Below, piece after piece: positions 39,473 to 48,629 of a stretch of DNA of 64,000 nt. The first letter of the stretch is position 1, and the number at the start of each line of letters is the position of its first letter. Origin of the DNA: Nocardioides kongjuensis (GTDB lineage Bacteria; Actinomycetota; Actinomycetes; Propionibacteriales; Nocardioidaceae); NCBI RefSeq assembly GCF_013409625.1, contig NZ_JACCBF010000001.1, forward strand, positions 5,025,001 through 5,089,000, given 5' to 3'. Below the pieces are notes generated by a model. It was not told the origin of the DNA. It did no database searches and saw only the letters and a program-made list of their open reading frames with translations. The translations under genes were made by a program, and so were the position numbers.

Positions 39473-39510
39473 CAAGAACCGGCAGGTCGCCTCTGACCTG
39501 CCGGTTCTTG
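39473..39510 (+). terminator. Intrinsic terminator downstream of tRNA-Ala
   Basis: Arms CAAGAACCGGCAGGTC (39473-39488) and GACCTGCCGGTTCTTG (39495-39510) are perfectly complementary with a 6-base loop, followed by CGTTTT. It lies on the element side of the attachment site, so it was probably brought in by the island. Confidence 0.85.
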
Positions 39511-39551
39511 CGTTTTCGGCTCTGCTGCGTTGGGACTTCCACGGACGGGAT

Positions 39552-40724
39552 TCACCACGGTGGGCCGTCCCGCTTACCCCCGGCGTACCCCCGGCCCGCG
39601 GGGGCGCCGCGAACCGCCTCCCGGGTGCTCCGACGGAGGCGGTCTGAGGCCTCGCTCTCGAGGTCGGGTTTCGTCGCGGGACCGCGGCTGGGGTCGTTCA
39701 GGCGATCCAGGCCTGCCTGGTCCGCTGAGGTGCCGAGGAAGTGCAGATAGCGGTTTGTGGTCGCGATCGACTCGTGGCCCATCCACGCCTGGACGGTGCC
39801 CGGGTCGACGCCGCGTGCTAGCCAGAGGCATGCGGCAGTGTGACGGAGGTCGTGGATCCGTCGGCCGCCCGCGGTCTGGTCCCATTTGACCGTGCGCAGC
39901 ACCGCGGTGCGATGCAGCTGAGCGCCTCCGCCGGTGGTGATCAGGAGATCGGTCGGCTCCTTCCCGTCCGCCATGCGCTGGACGATCGGCAGGATCCGAT
40001 CGGCCACCGGGACCCGACGACCGCGGCGGCCCTTGGTGGCCTTGACCGCGCCGCCCTCGGTCTGCGAGCGCCGCACCAGCAACCCGGGTGTGGGTATGCC
40101 GACCACGTCCTCCACCAGCACCGACCGAGCCTCACCCCACCGCATCCCGGTCCAACCCAGCACCAGGAGCGCGTCGGCCAGGTGCGGATCCCGGGCCTTC
40201 CAGCGGTCGTAGGTGGCCTCGAGCTCGGCCTCGGTCCACGGCCGCATCTCCGTCGGCTCCTCCGATGACCGCGGGACCTTCGCCGCGGTCACCGGGTTGC
40301 GGACGACCGCCTTCTCCCGCACGCACCACGCGAAGAACGTCGACAGGCTGGCGCGGTACCGGATCACCGAGCGCTCGCTGAGCCCCCGCTGGATCAGCGT
40401 CTCGAACGACCGCGCGACCTCACGCTCGGAGACCGCCCCCACCTGCATCGCCTGCATGCTCGTCGGCACCAACCGCTGCAAGGCCTGGTCGCTGCGGTAG
40501 GTCTTCGCCGCCACCGTGAACTCCCGAACGACCAACCACTCCTCGAGCAGCGTCCGGACCGGCCGCCGCCCGGCACGAGGATCCATTCCCCCGTCGAGCG
40601 CAGCCTTCTCCCTCGCCAGCCAGTCGCTCGCCTCACGCTTCGTGTCGAACGTGCGGCTCGCGACGAACTGCCGCCCGCTCTTCAACCTCGCCCGGAACCG
40701 GCCGCCCGAGGTCTTCTCGATCAT
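39552..40724 (-). CDS. int: Tyrosine recombinase / phage-type integrase
   Basis: A 390-residue integrase that recombines attP with the tRNA-Ala site. An N-terminal arm-binding region (GGRFRARLKSGRQFVASRTF) and SAM-like core-binding domain (LLEEWLVVREFTVAAKTYRS) are followed by the catalytic domain: Arg in GWTGMRWGEA, Lys region VKATKGRRGRRVPV, HDLRH box and GHESIATTNRYLH with the nucleophile Tyr. All catalytic residues appear intact. It reads toward the attachment site, which lies 85 bases past its stop. Confidence 0.92.
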   Translation of the reverse strand: MIEKTSGGRFRARLKSGRQFVASRTFDTKREASDWLAREKAALDGGMDPRAGRRPVRTLLEEWLVVREFTVAAKTYRSDQALQRLVPTSMQAMQVGAVSEREVARSFETLIQRGLSERSVIRYRASLSTFFAWCVREKAVVRNPVTAAKVPRSSEEPTEMRPWTEAELEATYDRWKARDPHLADALLVLGWTGMRWGEARSVLVEDVVGIPTPGLLVRRSQTEGGAVKATKGRRGRRVPVADRILPIVQRMADGKEPTDLLITTGGGAQLHRTAVLRTVKWDQTAGGRRIHDLRHTAACLWLARGVDPGTVQAWMGHESIATTNRYLHFLGTSADQAGLDRLNDPSRGPATKPDLESEASDRLRRSTREAVRGAPAGRGYAGGKRDGPPW

Positions 40725-40746
40725 GGCCGTATTCGCAGTCTGTCGC

Positions 40747-40926
40747 TCAGGACGCCCGCGCGAGCCACTGCTCGACGTCGCTGCGGCGATACCGCGGACA
40801 GGTCGACGTCATCCACGTGACCCGCGGCCCCATTCCACGCTGCCGCCACCGGCACAGCGTCGACTCCGACACCCGGATCCACCGAGCCACCTCGCTGCTG
40901 GTGAGGATCTCCTCCACCGTTTCCAT
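40747..40926 (-). CDS. Small helix-turn-helix protein, excisionase-like
   Basis: A 59-residue HTH_17/MerR-type protein: EILTSSEVARWIRVSESTLC is the helix-turn-helix and YRRSDVEQWLARAS the typical C-terminal end. A GGAGGTGA ribosome site lies 5 bases before ATG 40926. It lies 22 bases upstream of the integrase on the same strand, the usual xis-int layout, and would direct excision. Confidence 0.8.
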   Translation of the reverse strand: METVEEILTSSEVARWIRVSESTLCRWRQRGMGPRVTWMTSTCPRYRRSDVEQWLARAS

Positions 40927-41141
40927 CTGGTCACCTCCGACTCCGAGAGCGGCAACCGCCGCCCGAGACACCTGACAGTCACCTAAGGAATGGATGGGCG
41001 CTTGAGCGATCAGATGCCGGCGGCGAATCTCCTGCAATGCTCGGGCCCGCTGAGGATCGATGACGCGCAGAACACATCCGGGGATCGTTCGAACTGCGCG
41101 GAAGGTTCGGCGGCTGCCGATGCGCTGGGGGCCTTCCGCCG

Positions 41142-41471
41142 CTATTGCCCTTGCTGAAAGCGCGCCTGCAGGCTCGAGTCCCGAACTTCGAACGGAGAGA
41201 ACGCCAACTCGGTCAACATCGGGCCGAGGATCCCTTCGATGGCTACGACGTCCCTCAAAGTGAGCTGCGCGTACCCGCGAAGTAGTTTGCTGAGGCGTCC
41301 CGCCGCGATCCCGGAGCGCTCTTCCAGCCAGGACTTCGAACGTCCGAGCCGCTCCAAGCGATCGGTCGTCTCGACCACGAAGTGGTGCTGCAGTTCGGCT
41401 GCCCGGGCGCTCGCGTACGCCGCGGGCGTCGTCGGTTGAATCCAAGTGACATCGCCTGGCCGGCCGAACAT
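41142..41471 (-). CDS. Small XRE-like regulator
   Basis: A 109-residue protein. The central DRLERLGRSKSWLEERSGIAAGRLSKLLRGYAQLTLRDVVAIE region has the five-helix layout of a Cro/CI-type HTH (in short form: SWLEERSGIAAGRLSKLLRG). ATG 41471 is chosen because GAGGAG lies 6 bases upstream; upstream in-frame starts at about 41501 and 41522 lack this. It is divergent from the 41607 gene and may be the island repressor. About 215 bases between it and the small HTH gene hold nothing recognisable. Confidence 0.65.
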   Translation of the reverse strand: MFGRPGDVTWIQPTTPAAYASARAAELQHHFVVETTDRLERLGRSKSWLEERSGIAAGRLSKLLRGYAQLTLRDVVAIEGILGPMLTELAFSPFEVRDSSLQARFQQGQ

Positions 41472-41606
41472 GACGGACTCCTCGAGAAGGTCCCGGGGCA
41501 TGGTCGACGGAGGCTTCGGCACCGGTCAAACATACGGCGCGAGGATGGTCGATCTGGACCTGTGGATGGCGATGAAGGGCCGGGCGTTTCGGCGTATCTT
41601 CCATTT

Positions 41607-42005
41607 ATGGAAGAAGACAAGGAGTGCGAAGTTGACGCCCTTCCCGGGCGAGTGGTGACGCGCATGACGATGACCGGGCATGCGATGCGGTGTGGTGAAG
41701 GCTGGTTTGCGCTCGTTGAAGAGCTCGATCGGGCGCTGGCGGCCCTCGATCCGGGCTACCGCCTCTTTGCGATTGCCCGCACCGGTGGTGCGCTCGTTTT
41801 CGATGCCGAGCCGTCGTCACCCGAACTTGCTAATCGTTTCGCTGCGATCGTCGGCTCGGCCTCTGAAGCGGCGAGCAGGAACTGTGAGGTCTGCGGGGAA
41901 CCTGGCGAGAGGAGCGCGATCTGCGGGGTGGTCGAGGTGTTGTGTGCTGAGCACCGAGCCGCCGCCGAAGCAGCCGGACGGCGGCATCGAGAACCGCCGT
42001 ACTGA
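41607..42005 (+). CDS. Hypothetical protein with a C-terminal Cys-rich motif
   Basis: A 132-residue protein. The first 85 residues (GHAMRCGEGWFALVEELDRALAALDPGYRLFAIAR) look like a small alpha/beta domain; the end has CEVCGEPGERSAICGVVEVLCAEH, a probable zinc knuckle with CxxC and CxxxxxxCxxH spacing. TATCTT at 41594-41599 ends 7 bases before the ATG and no ribosome site is present, consistent with a leaderless mRNA. The family is not recognised. Confidence 0.6.
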   Translation: MEEDKECEVDALPGRVVTRMTMTGHAMRCGEGWFALVEELDRALAALDPGYRLFAIARTGGALVFDAEPSSPELANRFAAIVGSASEAASRNCEVCGEPGERSAICGVVEVLCAEHRAAAEAAGRRHREPPY

Positions 42006-42067
42006 CCGATTCCCCGGACGAGCAGCGGGCACATCGGCTTCCATGGTGCAGAGGCCGAGGAGGTCAT

Positions 42068-42860
42068 ATGCGTTCGTTTCAGCCCTTCCCGCGACGAGAA
42101 CTGAAGCGGTTGCGGCGCCGCTGGCTGCGCCGCAACCTCGGCATCGTCGCCTTCTTGATGGCCGGGTTCGTCCTTGTGGCGGCACTGACATCGGTGCCCC
42201 TGGCTACTAGTGAGCTACCGGTCCGGTGGTACGTCATCGGACTCCTCCAAGCCAGCCTCGTTGCTGCGGCTCTGCACCTCGTCAACTCGGCGTTCCTGGC
42301 GCACGAGGCAACTGCGATATGGCAGCTCAGGGGTGCATGGGGTGAGGACAACACGCGGTCGGAGCTGCAGAAGGCGAAGCGACGACGGCTCGTCTGGGGG
42401 TGGGTCGACAGCATCACGCTGCAGGGTGGCGACCTCGACCACGTGGTTGTCACGCGCTCGGGTGGCATCGTCGTACTGGACTCCAAGTGGCGCGGCTCGA
42501 TCGACGCGGACGCTGTTGCGGAGATGACCGCGTCCGCCAAGAAGGCAGCGATCAGGGCACAGGGACTCGCCAGATCCATGCTCAAGTCAGAGCGCGGAGC
42601 GAAGCATCGGGCGCGCGCGCAACCGGTGACCGTGGACGCCGCCGTGGTGCTCTGGGGGTGCGGCGCGGGAGCTAGTGAACGACGGTCGGGAGGTCGACGG
42701 CGTGCGGTTCGTGGATGGTCGCAAGCTCGTCGATTGGCTCCGCCAGCTCGAGGGGCCGCCAGTGCCGCCGGACGCGGCCAAGGAGTTGCTCGAGCAGCTG
42801 GCGGCGTACCGCGCGACGGCATTCAAGGCAGCGGAACTTCGGGCGGCAGAGCGCGCGTGA
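42068..42860 (+). pseudogene. Membrane protein with NERD-like nuclease-related domain, one frameshift
   Basis: The frame from ATG 42068 encodes a basic N-terminus, two membrane helices (GIVAFLMAGFVLVAALTSV and WYVIGLLQASLVAAALHLV) and a NERD-like domain (GAWGEDNTRSELQ, DLDHVVVTRSGGIVVLDSKWRG, VTVDAAVVLWG). At about 42659 the sensible sequence moves to another frame (AARELVNDGREVDGVRFVDG... in short form: VNDGREVDGVRFVDGRKLVD) ending at 42860. One extra T explains the break. Without the shift the first frame runs on as Arg/Gly-rich nonsense to 43021. It could be real inactivation or a sequencing error. Confidence 0.65.
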
Positions 42861-42911
42861 GGGTGGCCGTGCGGAGCCAATCGCGCCGCGCGAAACGTCC
42901 GGCAGATTGCT

Positions 42912-43262
42912 TCAACGAACCCAGCGACTCCCGGTGTCCGGCCGACGGAGGCGAGCGATTTCGTCCGAGACTGAGCTCCATTTTGCGTCCACGAGCTCGC
43001 CCCGAGCACTGCGGTCGTTGAGCTCTCGGACGACGCGTCGGCAGGCACTGGGGGAGTCGAGAACGGCGCTGACGTGTTGCTCGATGCTCACCGGCTCGGT
43101 GACATAGGTGATCGCTGTGCGGCCCGCTTGAGCAGCACGACGTTCCTCGGATGCAAGCCTCCGGCAGGCACTGCTGCACCAGCGACGAGGGCGGCCGGCC
43201 TTCGGCCGATCGGAGACGAAGAACGGCCGGCCGCATCGGGGACAGGCCTTCTCGATGATCAC
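42912..43262 (-). CDS. Zinc-finger-like hypothetical protein
   Basis: A 116-residue protein starting with IIEKACPRCGRPFFVSDRPK and RRWCSSACRRLASEERRA, giving a CxxC...CxxxC zinc-binding site like FCS-type or recombination-associated zinc ribbons. The rest is helical (SIEQHVSAVLDSPSACRRVV). GTG 43262 overlaps the stop of the upstream HTH gene (GTGA) and gives the natural N-terminus; a longer ATG start at 43289 is possible. Confidence 0.65.
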   Translation of the reverse strand: MIIEKACPRCGRPFFVSDRPKAGRPRRWCSSACRRLASEERRAAQAGRTAITYVTEPVSIEQHVSAVLDSPSACRRVVRELNDRSARGELVDAKWSSVSDEIARLRRPDTGSRWVR

Positions 43263-43588
43263 TGGTTCCGCTCCTGGTCCAGCGACCATTCGAAGACCGT
43301 GGCCACCCGCCAGCGGAGATGCTTGCCGACGCGGAATCCCTTGGGCCCGCGTCCTCGGCTGCGCCAGGCGTAGACGGTCTTGATGGGTACACCGAGGTAC
43401 GCAGCCACGTCGATGGCTGTCCAGAGGCGCTCGCCGGCGGAGTGGGGTTGGGGGTTCGCGGGAACGGTCGGCTGGGGTGGGGGAGCGGCCTCAGGGCGGG
43501 GTCGCGTGCGGCAGCGCGTCCGTGTCGACTCCGGTGTGGGTTCGTCCCAAAGGGCTGGTTGTTCGAGGTTGTACTCGTTGTTGCTCAT
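43259..43588 (-). CDS. MerR-type/excisionase-like helix-turn-helix protein
   Basis: A 109-residue protein. After a Pro-rich, low-complexity N-terminus (residues 1-50), AGERLWTAIDVAAYLGVPIKTVYAWRSRGRGPKGFRVGKHLRWRV (in short form: DVAAYLGVPIKTVYAWRSRG) forms the HTH_17 DNA-binding domain typical of excisionases. It is coupled to the zinc-finger-like gene that follows. It may be a second Xis or a regulator of island functions. Confidence 0.75.
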   Translation of the reverse strand: MSNNEYNLEQPALWDEPTPESTRTRCRTRPRPEAAPPPQPTVPANPQPHSAGERLWTAIDVAAYLGVPIKTVYAWRSRGRGPKGFRVGKHLRWRVATVFEWSLDQERNQ

Positions 43589-44021
43589 CGCGTGCCCGTC
43601 TTGATCCCGTGGGTGCTGGATGCACCCCTCCTGGTCTCCTAAGACATCGCCAGCCGCTCGAGCGATCACTACGCGGCGAGAAACTTCCGCCGGCAAAGGG
43701 GGACGCGGCAGCTCCGGATGCTCGCAGGCATTACGCCGGACGTTTCCGCGCCGAGAATGCAAGAGGTGTGTGGCACTTCATCAGTCGCGCGTGGGCGACG
43801 GGAGCAATGTCAGGATTCCTGTGTAAGCGGGCGTCGGGCTCGGATGCCTGCGGCCGTCATGGCGAGGTGCGCCTTGCATTGGTTGGAGACGCACATCAGC
43901 AGAGCCTGACGTAGCCGTGGGCTCCGAGTTGCTACGCCGAGAGGGGCACTCGGGCACCGGCTCCGGCGCTCGTTCGAACCAACCTGTGAGGTCGCTCTCC
44001 GGAGCGAGGGTGGGCTTCGTC
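43589..44021. other. Gene-free stretch between island regulatory and catabolic blocks
   Basis: About 430 bases between the start of the HTH gene and the stop of the FAD oxidase, both on the minus strand. It should hold the promoter of the HTH gene. I see no convincing coding frame, repeat or strong hairpin. Confidence 0.5.
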
Positions 44022-45434
44022 TCAGGAGTCGAATCCCAGGCCGACGGCGTCCAGCGCGCGCAGGAAGGCATTCCTCTGTCCTTGTTGGTGATCTGCCCGG
44101 TTCAGGGACCACCTGGTGAGGTTGATCCCGGCGGCCGCTGCGGGCTCGGGCGGGAAGGGGAGTGGCCTCTTGCGGACCATCTCGAGCTCGGTGCGTTCGG
44201 TTCGCTCTCCGGAGAGCTTGTCGAGCAGGACGTTGGCGGCGAAGCGGGTGGCGCCGACGCCGAGGCCGGTGAAGCCGGCGGCGTAGGCGATGCGTCCCTG
44301 TCGCGCGAGTCCGTAGTAGGCGGCGAACTGTGTGCAGGTGTCGATGGCGCCGGCCCATTGGTGACTGAACCTGAGGCCTTCGAGCTGCGGGAAGGTCGCG
44401 AAGAAGTGTGAGGCGAGCTTCTCGTAGGTGTGAGGCCGATCCTCGTAGGTCGCGCGGATCTTGCGGCCCGCGTGATAGACGGCGTCGTAGCCGCCGTAGA
44501 GGATCCTGTTGTCGGCGGTGAGTCGCGAGTAGTGAAACTGGTTGGCCATGTCGGCGAGGCCTTCGCGGTCGTTCCAGCCGATGGAGCTCAACTGGTCGGC
44601 ACTGAGGGGCTCGGTCATCAGGACGTAGTCGTACACCGGCACCGTCATGAGCCGGTTGCGGCGCAGCAACGACGGGAAAACGTTGGTCGCGAGCGCCACC
44701 CGGTCGGCAGTCACGACGGCGCGTGCGGTTTCGAGTCGAACCTTGCCGGTCGAACGACTGGAGAGGCCTGTGACAGACGATTGTTCGTAGATCTCCACGC
44801 CGAGGTGCCGCGCGACCCGAGCCAGCTCGTTGGCAAGGCGAGCCGGGTGGACGAGCGCGCACCCGTCCGGCTCCTGGCTCCCGCCCAGGAACAGCGGGCT
44901 GTTGATGCGACTGCGGACCGAGTCCTGGTCGAGGTGGTTGTCGCCGAGCCACGGGATCTCGTGGGGTTCGACGGCAACCCTGAGGGTGCCGGTTCGCTCC
45001 CACTGACAGTCGATGGCAAGGTCGCCGAGGTCCTTCTCGAATTCGTCGAGGTTGTCTCTCCCGAGACGCTCGAGAATCGTGTACTCGTCGCGCCACCGTG
45101 CGCGGCCGTTCTCCTCGCCGTGGGTGATGGAGGCTTCGCAGAAGCCGCCGTTGCGGCCCGACGCAGCCCATCCGACTCGTTGGGCTTCGAGGAGAATCAC
45201 CTTCTGGCCAGGGTTGCGGCGCTTGGCGAGGACCGCAGTCCATAGGCCGAGATACCCACCTCCCACGATCGCAAGGTCTGCGGTCGTGGCGGATGTGAGA
45301 ACCAGAGCGGGTCCGTCTTGGCCGGCGTCCTCGATCCAGAACACCCCTCGATTCGTCGTCGCCAGCGATTCCCGGACGACCCGTGCATCCGGGGCGTTCC
45401 TCTCGTAGGCGGTCTCCTGCAATGGACCCGGCAT
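44022..45434 (-). CDS. FAD-dependent amine/amino-acid oxidoreductase (DAO family, PuuB-like)
   Basis: A 470-residue flavoprotein expected to oxidise an amine or amino acid to an imine or aldehyde with FAD. The FAD-binding ADLAIVGGGYLGLWTAVLAK is near residue 53, preceded by ESLATTNRGVFWIED. GWAASGRNGGFCEASITHG, ILYGGYDAVYHAG, HQWAGAIDTCTQF and GFTGLGVGATRFAANVLLD match gamma-glutamylputrescine-oxidase-like DAO proteins. GAGGAG lies 6 bases before the ATG. It is divergent from the aldehyde dehydrogenase gene, with a near-perfect operator between, so oxidase and dehydrogenase probably act in sequence. Confidence 0.85.
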   Translation of the reverse strand: MPGPLQETAYERNAPDARVVRESLATTNRGVFWIEDAGQDGPALVLTSATTADLAIVGGGYLGLWTAVLAKRRNPGQKVILLEAQRVGWAASGRNGGFCEASITHGEENGRARWRDEYTILERLGRDNLDEFEKDLGDLAIDCQWERTGTLRVAVEPHEIPWLGDNHLDQDSVRSRINSPLFLGGSQEPDGCALVHPARLANELARVARHLGVEIYEQSSVTGLSSRSTGKVRLETARAVVTADRVALATNVFPSLLRRNRLMTVPVYDYVLMTEPLSADQLSSIGWNDREGLADMANQFHYSRLTADNRILYGGYDAVYHAGRKIRATYEDRPHTYEKLASHFFATFPQLEGLRFSHQWAGAIDTCTQFAAYYGLARQGRIAYAAGFTGLGVGATRFAANVLLDKLSGERTERTELEMVRKRPLPFPPEPAAAAGINLTRWSLNRADHQQGQRNAFLRALDAVGLGFDS

Positions 45435-45533
45435 GATGCGCTCCTCAAAGTGTGTCTAGCGGTGTGTCGATGGACGTGGCGGGGAACTCGAGCACGCGGT
45501 CGAGCTCTCTGCGGACCGGCACCCCTTGAGGAA

Positions 45534-45551
45534 GTACAACATGTGTTGTAC
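45534..45551. promoter_or_regulatory. Operator palindrome, oxidase/aldehyde dehydrogenase promoter
   Basis: GTACAACATGTGTTGTAC: 8-bp arms GTACAACA and TGTTGTAC are perfect inverted copies around TG. It lies midway in the 173-bp divergent gap. The same half-site recurs at 50117-50124 and 57794-57801. Confidence 0.75.
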
Positions 45552-45607
45552 GTTCCCCGCACCCGGTATCGCTGCTTGTGCCGGACACCGTTACGAGAGG
45601 CCGAACC

Positions 45608-46978
45608 ATGTCGCAGTACGTCGTCGTTGACCCGTTCACTGGGTGCGAGCATCGTCGGTTTCCAGGCATCAATGATCGCCAGCTCGATGACCTCGTCGCG
45701 CAAGCTGCGAGCGCGGTTCCGGTCGTGGCACGTTCGACATCGGCTGACCGCTCCGGGCTGCTGGCCAAGGTTGCCGACCTGTATGTGGAGCGGTGCCGTG
45801 ATCTCGCCGAGATCTCGGTCATGGAGATGGGCAAGCCGATCGCCCAGGCGATTCACGAGATCGAGTTCACGGCCAGCATCTTCCGGTACTACGCGACGAA
45901 CGCCGATGACCTGCTGGCCGACGAGCCCATCCTCGTGCGCGACGGAAGGGGAGAAGCGCTCCTCCGACGTGCACCGCTAGGAGTCATTCTCGGTGTGATG
46001 CCCTGGAACTACCCGTACTACCAGGCGGCTCGATTCGCGGCGCCGAACGTTCTGGTCGGCAACTCGGTCCTGTTGAAGCCTGCGCCCCAATGCCCCGAGT
46101 CGGCCGCGGCCATGCAGCAGGTCATGCAAGACGCGGGCGCACCCGATGGGGTGTACTCGACAATCCTGGCCTCCGACGAGCAGGTCGTCTCGTTGCTCGA
46201 GAATCCCGATGTCCAGGGAGTGTCAGTGACGGGATCTGAGCGCGCGGGCGCCGCCATCGCAGAGGTCGCGGGTCGAAATCTGAAGAAGGTCGTGCTGGAG
46301 CTCGGCGGGTCCGATCCCTTCATCGTCTTCAGCACGGGCGACTTGGACGCCACGGTCTACCACGCGGCGACCACCCGGCTGGAGAACACGGGGCAGGCGT
46401 GCAACGCGGCCAAGCGATACATCGTGCACGATGACATCTACGACGAGTTCGCAGCCCGGCTGGTCGAGCTGTTCGGCAGTGATCAGCTACGTCCGGCCGA
46501 TCCGCGCCTCGAGGAGACGATGATCGGTCCGGTCTCGTCGACTGTCGCGGCGGACAGGCTCGCCGACCAACTTGCGCGAGGCCTCGAGCAGGGCGCCCGG
46601 GTCCTCGTCGGCGGGCAGCGAGACGGGAACCTCTTCGCTCCGACCGTCTTGGTCGACGTCACTGCGGACAACGACATCTACCACGAAGAGGTCTTCGGGC
46701 CGATCGCCGTTCTGCACCGCGTTTCCAGCGAAGGGGAAGCGATCGCGTTGGCGAACGACACCCCGTTCGGGCTGGGTGCCTACGTGTTCAGAGCCGACCT
46801 CGAGCAAGCAGAGCGTGTTGCTGACCGGCTGCAGACAGGAATGGTGACGATCAACCTGGCGCACGGGGAGGCTCCTGAGCTGCCCTTCGGCGGCGTGAAG
46901 CGCTCCGGGTACGGGCGTGAACTGGGGCGGCTCGGGGTCGACGAGTTCGTCAACAAGCGCCTCGTTCGGAAGGCGTGA
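45608..46978 (+). CDS. NAD-dependent aldehyde dehydrogenase (SSADH-like)
   Basis: A 456-residue aldehyde dehydrogenase, shorter than the chromosomal copy at 21801 (487). The cofactor loop GVMPWNYPYYQAARFAAPN, catalytic Glu in LELGGSDPFIVF, catalytic Cys in NTGQACNAAKRY and PFGGVKRSGYGREL are intact. It would oxidise an aldehyde made by the divergent FAD oxidase. Its stop overlaps the GTG of the CocE gene (GTGA). Confidence 0.87.
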   Translation: MSQYVVVDPFTGCEHRRFPGINDRQLDDLVAQAASAVPVVARSTSADRSGLLAKVADLYVERCRDLAEISVMEMGKPIAQAIHEIEFTASIFRYYATNADDLLADEPILVRDGRGEALLRRAPLGVILGVMPWNYPYYQAARFAAPNVLVGNSVLLKPAPQCPESAAAMQQVMQDAGAPDGVYSTILASDEQVVSLLENPDVQGVSVTGSERAGAAIAEVAGRNLKKVVLELGGSDPFIVFSTGDLDATVYHAATTRLENTGQACNAAKRYIVHDDIYDEFAARLVELFGSDQLRPADPRLEETMIGPVSSTVAADRLADQLARGLEQGARVLVGGQRDGNLFAPTVLVDVTADNDIYHEEVFGPIAVLHRVSSEGEAIALANDTPFGLGAYVFRADLEQAERVADRLQTGMVTINLAHGEAPELPFGGVKRSGYGRELGRLGVDEFVNKRLVRKA

Positions 46979-48609
46979 GTGCGATGGCGAGCTGCACTGA
47001 CTCATTCATGGTCGCGATGGCCGACGGCGTCCGTCTGGCCACCGACGTGTATCTCCCTGAACCCATCCACCACTCGCGAGCGACAGTTCTGGTCCGCCTT
47101 CCCTACGACAAGACGGGTCGCTACACCTTCCTGCCTGACATCGCGGCCCGGATGACCGCCCACGGATTCGCCGTGGTCGTCCAGGACGTACGCGGGAAGT
47201 TCCTGTCCGAGGGAGAGCGCGTTCCGTTCGTCAACGAGGTGGCGGACGGCGCCGCGACGCTGGACTGGATCGTCGCGCAATCCTGGAGCAACGGGGTCGT
47301 CGGAATGATGGGCGACTCGTACTACGGCTTCACGCAGTGGGCAGCCGTCGCGTCGGGCCACCCCGCACTCCGGGCCATCGTTCCTCGCGTGACCGGGTCG
47401 GAGTTCTTCCGCATCTTCGCCCCGGACCTGGTGCCTCGGCTTCCGCTGTACGAGTGGGTCATGCACACCTTCTCGGTGCCGGAGATGCTCGAGAGCCCTT
47501 ACGCCACCATGCGCGGTGGGCGAGCTGCATATGAGCTGCCGGCGGAGGCCGCTCGCGTCGGCGATCTTATTCGGGACCTCGCGAACGGCCATGCGCGAAG
47601 GTCGCTGGTCACCCCAGCCCTCCCACATGGCCGGCCGGCTGCGAACCTGAGCATCCCGGCGCTTCACATGGGCGGCTGGTGGGACAACCTACAGCGCCAC
47701 CAGCTCTCGGACTGGCATGCCGCAAGCAGATCACCCGCCGGCGGACACCAGTTCCTGCGCATGGGCGCATCCGACCACGAGGACTTCAGGCTCCACGAGG
47801 ATGACGAGCCGCACGCCAACCATGAAGTCGACGACGACGCACTGGCGCACTACCTGGACCGCATGACTGCTGATCCGATCGCCTTCCTGGATCACTACCT
47901 CCACGGGCGTCAAGGACGGTGGCTCGCGCCGCGGGTCCGGTACGAGATCGCCAACCTGGGCTGGCAAGCCGCTGACCGGTGGGTCCCCGCGGACGTGGTT
48001 GAGCGCCAACTGGTGCTCGGTCGCCTCGAGGCGGCAACGGGAACTGCCGACGGTGGCAGCCTGTCCCCAACCGTAAGGGCCGAGCGTTCCAGCATCAGCT
48101 GGACGCACAACCCGGCCGAGCCGGTTCCGTTCCTCATCGCGTCCGAATGGGCCCAGTGCGAGCACCTGCCAGACGAGCAGGCCTTGCACGAGCGCGCTGA
48201 CGTCGCCACCTTCACGACCGACGGGTTCGGGCTGGCGACCGACATCGTCGGACATGTCGAGGCCGAGCTGCACGTGAGCACCTCTGGTCCGAGCGGTCAC
48301 ATCGTCGCTCGGCTCCTCGATGTGTACCCGTCTGGTCGAGCCCGTGTCGTCCTCGAAGGCGCTGCCCTGGTCGAGGGTCCGCAAGTGGCCACACGATGTC
48401 GAATCGACCTGGGAGACACCGCCTACCGCATGCGGCCAGGGCATCGCCTGCGGCTCGCGATCAGCGCATCGTGCTTCCCGCTGTACCCGGTTCACCCCGG
48501 CACGTCCGCCGAGGTCTGGGACGCGCAAGCAGCCATTGCCCCCGCGACGTACACGCTGCTGGGTATGCCCGGCGCCCCGTCCGTCCTCAAGATCACGACC
48601 CGCCGCTGA
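46975..48609 (+). CDS. CocE/NonD-family serine hydrolase
   Basis: A 544-residue alpha/beta hydrolase of the X-Pro dipeptidyl peptidase/cocaine esterase type. MADGVRLATDVYLP, VQDVRGKFLSEGE, the nucleophile GDSYYGF (Ser115), GGWWDNLQ and SDHEDF are the S15 family landmarks, and the C-terminal jelly-roll domain (PSGHIVARLLDVYPSGRARVV to RPGHRLRLAISAS) is complete. It would cleave an ester or amide. GTG 46975 overlaps the dehydrogenase stop; ATG 46984 is an alternative. Confidence 0.87.
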   Translation: MSAMASCTDSFMVAMADGVRLATDVYLPEPIHHSRATVLVRLPYDKTGRYTFLPDIAARMTAHGFAVVVQDVRGKFLSEGERVPFVNEVADGAATLDWIVAQSWSNGVVGMMGDSYYGFTQWAAVASGHPALRAIVPRVTGSEFFRIFAPDLVPRLPLYEWVMHTFSVPEMLESPYATMRGGRAAYELPAEAARVGDLIRDLANGHARRSLVTPALPHGRPAANLSIPALHMGGWWDNLQRHQLSDWHAASRSPAGGHQFLRMGASDHEDFRLHEDDEPHANHEVDDDALAHYLDRMTADPIAFLDHYLHGRQGRWLAPRVRYEIANLGWQAADRWVPADVVERQLVLGRLEAATGTADGGSLSPTVRAERSSISWTHNPAEPVPFLIASEWAQCEHLPDEQALHERADVATFTTDGFGLATDIVGHVEAELHVSTSGPSGHIVARLLDVYPSGRARVVLEGAALVEGPQVATRCRIDLGDTAYRMRPGHRLRLAISASCFPLYPVHPGTSAEVWDAQAAIAPATYTLLGMPGAPSVLKITTRR

Positions 48610-48629
48610 CTGACTACTGAAGGAGAACC

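Noticed and set aside
43589..44021. Small minus-strand open frame at 43781-44071
   Set aside because: It overlaps the end of the oxidase gene, has a Pro/Ser/Arg-rich composition and no ribosome site.
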